Source: Nitrospira defluvii
GTDB lineage: Bacteria > Nitrospirota > Nitrospiria > Nitrospirales > Nitrospiraceae
Assembly: GCA_011525625.1 (NCBI GenBank)
Contig: WYAX01000016.1
Coordinates: 186,001-250,000 of the forward strand
Direction: 5' to 3'
Length of the DNA stretch: 64,000 nt
The translations under genes and the position numbers were made by a program. Under the pieces are notes generated by a model. It saw nothing but the letters and a program-made list of their open reading frames with translations. It made no database searches and had not been told where the DNA came from. Positions 61,245-64,000 of the stretch are shown in pieces (the stretch's first letter is position 1; each line of letters opens with the position of its first letter).

Positions 61245-61526
61245 TTACAACATGCCCCGTTCGATCTCGTGGAGGTACAGAAAGTCGGGGGCTTTGACGC
61301 CGGCCTGTTTTCTGATGTCCACCAATTCCGGCGATTCGAAAAAGCGACGTGCCTGTTCCAACGAGGACCATTCAGAGAGGTGCACGATCATATTGGCATT
61401 CCGGTCATGGCGGAGCAGTTGGTAGCGAATCTCGCCCGCCTGCTTTCTGATGTCGGCCGCATGGTCGAAGATCAGTTTCCACGCCGGATAGGCTTCGACC
61501 TCATGAATGATCAGCACATGGGGCAT
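61245..61526 (-). CDS. ABM-like dimeric alpha/beta-barrel protein
   Basis: A 93-residue protein with a good AAGGAGAGG site. The pattern HVLIIHEVEAYPAWKLIFD, then YQLLRHDRNANMIVHLSEW and LEQARRFFESPEL is typical of small antibiotic-biosynthesis-monooxygenase-like or stress-responsive barrel proteins. These act as dimers; catalytic residues are not conserved enough to name an activity. Confidence 0.7.
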   Translation of the reverse strand: MPHVLIIHEVEAYPAWKLIFDHAADIRKQAGEIRYQLLRHDRNANMIVHLSEWSSLEQARRFFESPELVDIRKQAGVKAPDFLYLHEIERGML

Positions 61527-61605
61527 GTCCTCTCCTTCTGTTCGTTGCTGCTGGAGTGCAGGAGGTTGCGGTTCTGGGGCCGGACCGACGTAAAGCCAGA
61601 ACCTC

Positions 61606-62223
61606 TCAGCGGGGGGCGCCCTGGCGTATCCGCATGGGGGCGGTCACGGCCTGTTGCGTCAGTTGTCCATGGTGCGGAGAGAGTATTGCGTAGGTCGCTT
61701 GGTGGGCGTCATGGACGAAAAAACGATACTCTTTGCCGTACGCCGGCTCTGATGGGACCTCGACGAGGACCTGTCCGATATAGACGACGCGGCCCGCTTG
61801 GCTTTCGAAGACCAGATTGAGGTCTCCCCCTGTGCCGTCCATGCCTGTCCGATGAAAGTTCTTCATCAGATACTGACCCGGCCGCAGGCGGGAAACGAAC
61901 GGGCGTTCCTGACCGGCTATCGTGTCGATACGGTAGCGGGCGGCAGAGAAGGTTTCTCCGTTCGGGTCCGTCGGCTGAATCTGCACCACGTCGAACGCGT
62001 ACTTCGCGGGCCGATCGCCGGTCGCTGCTTCAGGGGACGAGCTGGTATCGGTCTGCCGCACCAGCACGGAGCCGATGACGATACCCCAGTCGGAGTCGGG
62101 TGCGGCCAGCCGTCTACTCGACATATCGAGGGAAGAGGCGCAGGCGGAGAGTGCCAGTGCCAGCGATGCGAGCAGGACGGAGCACACATGCATACGCAGG
62201 CGGGTGTGGTGAACAGACAGCAT
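61606..62223 (-). CDS. Lipoprotein of unknown function
   Basis: A 205-residue protein counted from 62223; an ATG at 62193 is an alternative. The N-terminus ends in the lipobox ALSAC. The mature part is beta-rich (WGIVIGSVLVRQTD, FVSRLRPGQYLMKNFHRTG, GRVVYIGQVLVEVP), like carboxypeptidase-regulatory-type or transthyretin-like envelope lipoproteins. No specific function is recognised. Confidence 0.68.
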   Translation of the reverse strand: MLSVHHTRLRMHVCSVLLASLALALSACASSLDMSSRRLAAPDSDWGIVIGSVLVRQTDTSSSPEAATGDRPAKYAFDVVQIQPTDPNGETFSAARYRIDTIAGQERPFVSRLRPGQYLMKNFHRTGMDGTGGDLNLVFESQAGRVVYIGQVLVEVPSEPAYGKEYRFFVHDAHQATYAILSPHHGQLTQQAVTAPMRIRQGAPR

Positions 62224-62278
62224 GCTCCGCACTATCGCCGGTTGGGTGTCTCCAGTCAAGAGACGGCCGCCCATTCCG

Positions 62279-62767
62279 TCACGATGGTTGATCGTAGGCT
62301 CGTCCGATCGCAGCAAGATCCGGCTTAGACATGGTCAGGATGGCCTGCATGACCCGTTCCGCCCTGGCGGCATCGTTGTCGCGCAACATGTCGTTCCAGT
62401 CCGGCGACACGATTTGCCAGGAGAGGCCGAACCGATCCTTCAGCCACCCGCAAGGGCCCTCTTCTCCGCCCTCCGACAGTTGTGCCCACATCTCGTCGAT
62501 CTCCGCCTGGTTCTGACACTTCACCATCATCGAGATGGCTTCGGAAAATGTGAAGAGCGGGCCGCCATTGAGCGCGACAAATTCCTGGCCGTCTAACTCA
62601 AACGTCACGGTCATCACCGATCCCTGTGCCAGGCCGGCCACCCGAGCGCCCGCTTCTCCATAGTACGTGACGGGGCCCATCTTCGAGTGTTTGAAAATCG
62701 ATACATAGAACGTCGCGGCTGCTTCGGCTTGGTTGTCAAACCAGAGGCAAGGGGTAATACGATTCAT
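62279..62767 (-). CDS. VOC-superfamily PhnB-like protein
   Basis: A 162-residue protein with GGAGGG before the ATG. ITPCLWFDNQAEAAATFYVS, then GQEFVALNGGPLFTFSEAIS and the C-terminal GWLKDRFGLSWQIVS match the PhnB/3-demethylubiquinone-methyltransferase-like branch of the vicinal-oxygen-chelate fold. The enzymatic role is uncertain; some members are glyoxalase or resistance proteins. Confidence 0.82.
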   Translation of the reverse strand: MNRITPCLWFDNQAEAAATFYVSIFKHSKMGPVTYYGEAGARVAGLAQGSVMTVTFELDGQEFVALNGGPLFTFSEAISMMVKCQNQAEIDEMWAQLSEGGEEGPCGWLKDRFGLSWQIVSPDWNDMLRDNDAARAERVMQAILTMSKPDLAAIGRAYDQPS

Positions 62768-62957
62768 GGGTGGTCCCTCCGCACATAGGGGTGGATGATC
62801 CTGGGATTGGCTTCTACCATGTAGTCGAACGGGCGGCGGGAAATCGACATCGAGACCGAATGGCTTGATCGGGTCATGGGCGTGCTACTGAGGGGATCAG
62901 GCGATCGAGTCTCGGCAAGCTGTCACGGAGTGAACGCTGCGATCGAGCCGCTCATCC

Positions 62958-63698
62958 TTATCGCGTCATCCGCCCGGCCCGGAGATTCGCCGGAACGGCG
63001 ACATCGATTTGTGCCGGCTTGGGCTGCCTTCGCTGATGCATCAATTCGATGAAGCTGTCCCGATCAATCGAGAGATTGAGCCGTTCGTTGTAGCGCTTCT
63101 CCTCGCCGATGGTGGAGGAGACCCTGCCATGATAGTCGTGGCCGGGATAGACGACCGTGTCGTCCGGCAGCGCAAAGAGCCTGTGACGTACCGATTCGAA
63201 GAGTCTGGCTGCGGAACCCCCTTGGAGATCCGTTCGACCATTGCTTCGAATAAACAATGTGTCTCCCGTGAAGACTGCCCCGGGCAGGACATAACTGGTG
63301 CAGCCGTCCGTGTGACCGGGCGTGGCGAGTGCGTGCAAGGCGGTATTGCCGATACGGAGTTCCTGTCCGTCAGGAAGAAACAGATCGGCTCCCGTCACCG
63401 CGCCCGCCGCGCCGCCGCCATAGACGATGTGCGCGCCTGTGCGATCTTTGAGGAGCGACGCCCCGGTGATGTGGTCGGCATGCACGTGGGTTTCGACCGC
63501 AAAGCGTAGGGTGAGGCCGAGCTCCTTCAGGATTCTGGCATCGCGTTCGACATTCTCGATCACGGCATCGATGATGACGGCCTGTCCGGACTCACGATCG
63601 GCCACAATGTAGCTGCGGCTTTCCGCCCGATCGTCGACATCTTGCGTTTCGTTCACGTCCAGCAGAACGGTCACGGCATAGGTCTGGCTTGTTGCCAT
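62958..63698 (-). CDS. MBL-fold persulfide dioxygenase-like protein (ETHE1 type)
   Basis: A 246-residue protein; the ATG at 63698 has GGAG 8 nt upstream, and a TTG at 63716 was not used. The metal site HVHADHITG, then TPGHTDGC and YPGHDYHGR is that of ETHE1/Blh-type enzymes, which oxidise glutathione persulfide to sulfite using iron. ESRSYIVADRESGQAVIIDA and IGEEKRYNERL are also characteristic. It may act with the rhodanese of this window in sulfide detoxification, though the genes are not adjacent. Confidence 0.87.
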   Translation of the reverse strand: MATSQTYAVTVLLDVNETQDVDDRAESRSYIVADRESGQAVIIDAVIENVERDARILKELGLTLRFAVETHVHADHITGASLLKDRTGAHIVYGGGAAGAVTGADLFLPDGQELRIGNTALHALATPGHTDGCTSYVLPGAVFTGDTLFIRSNGRTDLQGGSAARLFESVRHRLFALPDDTVVYPGHDYHGRVSSTIGEEKRYNERLNLSIDRDSFIELMHQRRQPKPAQIDVAVPANLRAGRMTR

Positions 63699-63838
63699 GG
63701 ATGGACTCCGGTTCAAGAGGGTATGCCTGCGCAGGACCCGCGCATTGTAGGGCGACCGCGCCGGCCCGGTCTATGGTTTTGTGCGGGGCGAGGTCCGAGC
63801 GGGAGTCGGTCGTTATGGGCGCGTGCGGACAGGTCGGC

Positions 63839-64000
63839 TCATTCGCGCACCCGTTCGGGTTTGAGCAGGGGGCGACCTTGTTGTAACAGGAACCAGACGT
63901 ACAGGAGCAACAGCAGCGTAAAATTCGGAATGAGAATGGCCGACTGGCTCCATTGCCACCCATCGAACTTCCAATCGGAGAGCGGCCAGAGAAACGGGGT
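63839..64000 (-). CDS. 3' end of a membrane-protein gene (5' part outside window)
   Basis: On the minus strand the frame is open from the right edge to a TGA at 63839-63841, giving 53 residues. It reads FLWPLSDWKFDGW, then a hydrophobic helix ILIPNFTLLLLLYVWFLL and a basic tail. A WP-L/F-SD segment before a final helix is seen in DUF457/YdjM-type membrane metal-dependent hydrolases, so that family is a guess. The membrane helix and open frame are clear; identity is not. Confidence 0.5.
   Translation of the reverse strand, partial: TPFLWPLSDWKFDGWQWSQSAILIPNFTLLLLLYVWFLLQQGRPLLKPERVRE

Overview
The window is a GC-rich bacterial chromosome segment. Its core, about 12.6-47.7 kb, encodes a complete-looking extracellular contractile injection system (eCIS): a phage-tail-like particle with no capsid, portal or terminase genes. 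Base composition, the dispersed ~120-bp intergenic repeats, the alpha/beta-hydrolase-CHAT fusion and the exported gamma-carbonic anhydrase fit Nitrospira or a close relative. That assignment is inference, because no rRNA or tRNA gene is present to confirm it.

Left flank (1-12.2 kb). The window opens inside a ProA-like dehydrogenase whose catalytic cysteine appears to be replaced by proline. A SAM methyltransferase and a sugar-nucleotidyltransferase-like gene follow. A leftward group then encodes two lipoproteins (one rich in tetratricopeptide repeats), a secreted protein, a 1150-residue alpha/beta-hydrolase + CHAT (caspase-like) protein, two more exported proteins and a class-C-like acid phosphatase.

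eCIS locus (12.6-47.7 kb). A sigma-54-type activator with a degenerate receiver domain stands first. About 160 bp beyond it lies a near-consensus -24/-12 promoter overlapped by a perfect 12-bp inverted repeat, directly before the structural operon. Gene order is: small winged-helix-like protein, sheath, inner tube, a Cys-pair protein, a Pro-rich protein, cap/terminator (Pvc16 family), AAA+ ATPase (Pvc15 family), a small protein, four putative cargo genes, tube/hub adaptor, LysM protein, gpD-like hub, gpV-like spike, PAAR-like tip, gp25-like wedge, two large baseplate proteins, a gpI-like protein, a DUF6519 beta-helix protein, a small coiled coil and two more cargo genes. Most genes overlap by 4-8 nt. 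The cargo genes share all or part of the eCIS-associated DUF4157 domain (HExxH). Their C-termini differ: a second HExxH domain, a papain-like Cys/His domain, an SH3/LysM-like plus hydrophobic helical protein, a YkuD/Tlde1-like L,D-transpeptidase domain, a JAMM-like domain, and one unknown. No obvious tape-measure gene is present. Related inverted-repeat elements sit at the sheath/tube, spike/tip and baseplate/cargo junctions.

Right flank (47.7-64 kb). A leftward pair encodes a 91-residue protein and a radical SAM enzyme with a degenerate SPASM-like tail. Small Cys-containing and DUF1353 proteins follow, then a rhodanese, an AraC regulator, a methyltransferase, an AhpD-like protein, a PAS histidine kinase, exported and membrane proteins, and a threonine deaminase gene preceded by a promoter, an Ile-rich leader peptide and a terminator hairpin (a candidate attenuator). 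The segment ends with an exported gamma-carbonic anhydrase, a NUDIX hydrolase, an ABM-like protein, a lipoprotein, a PhnB-like protein, an ETHE1-like persulfide dioxygenase and the 3' end of a membrane-protein gene.
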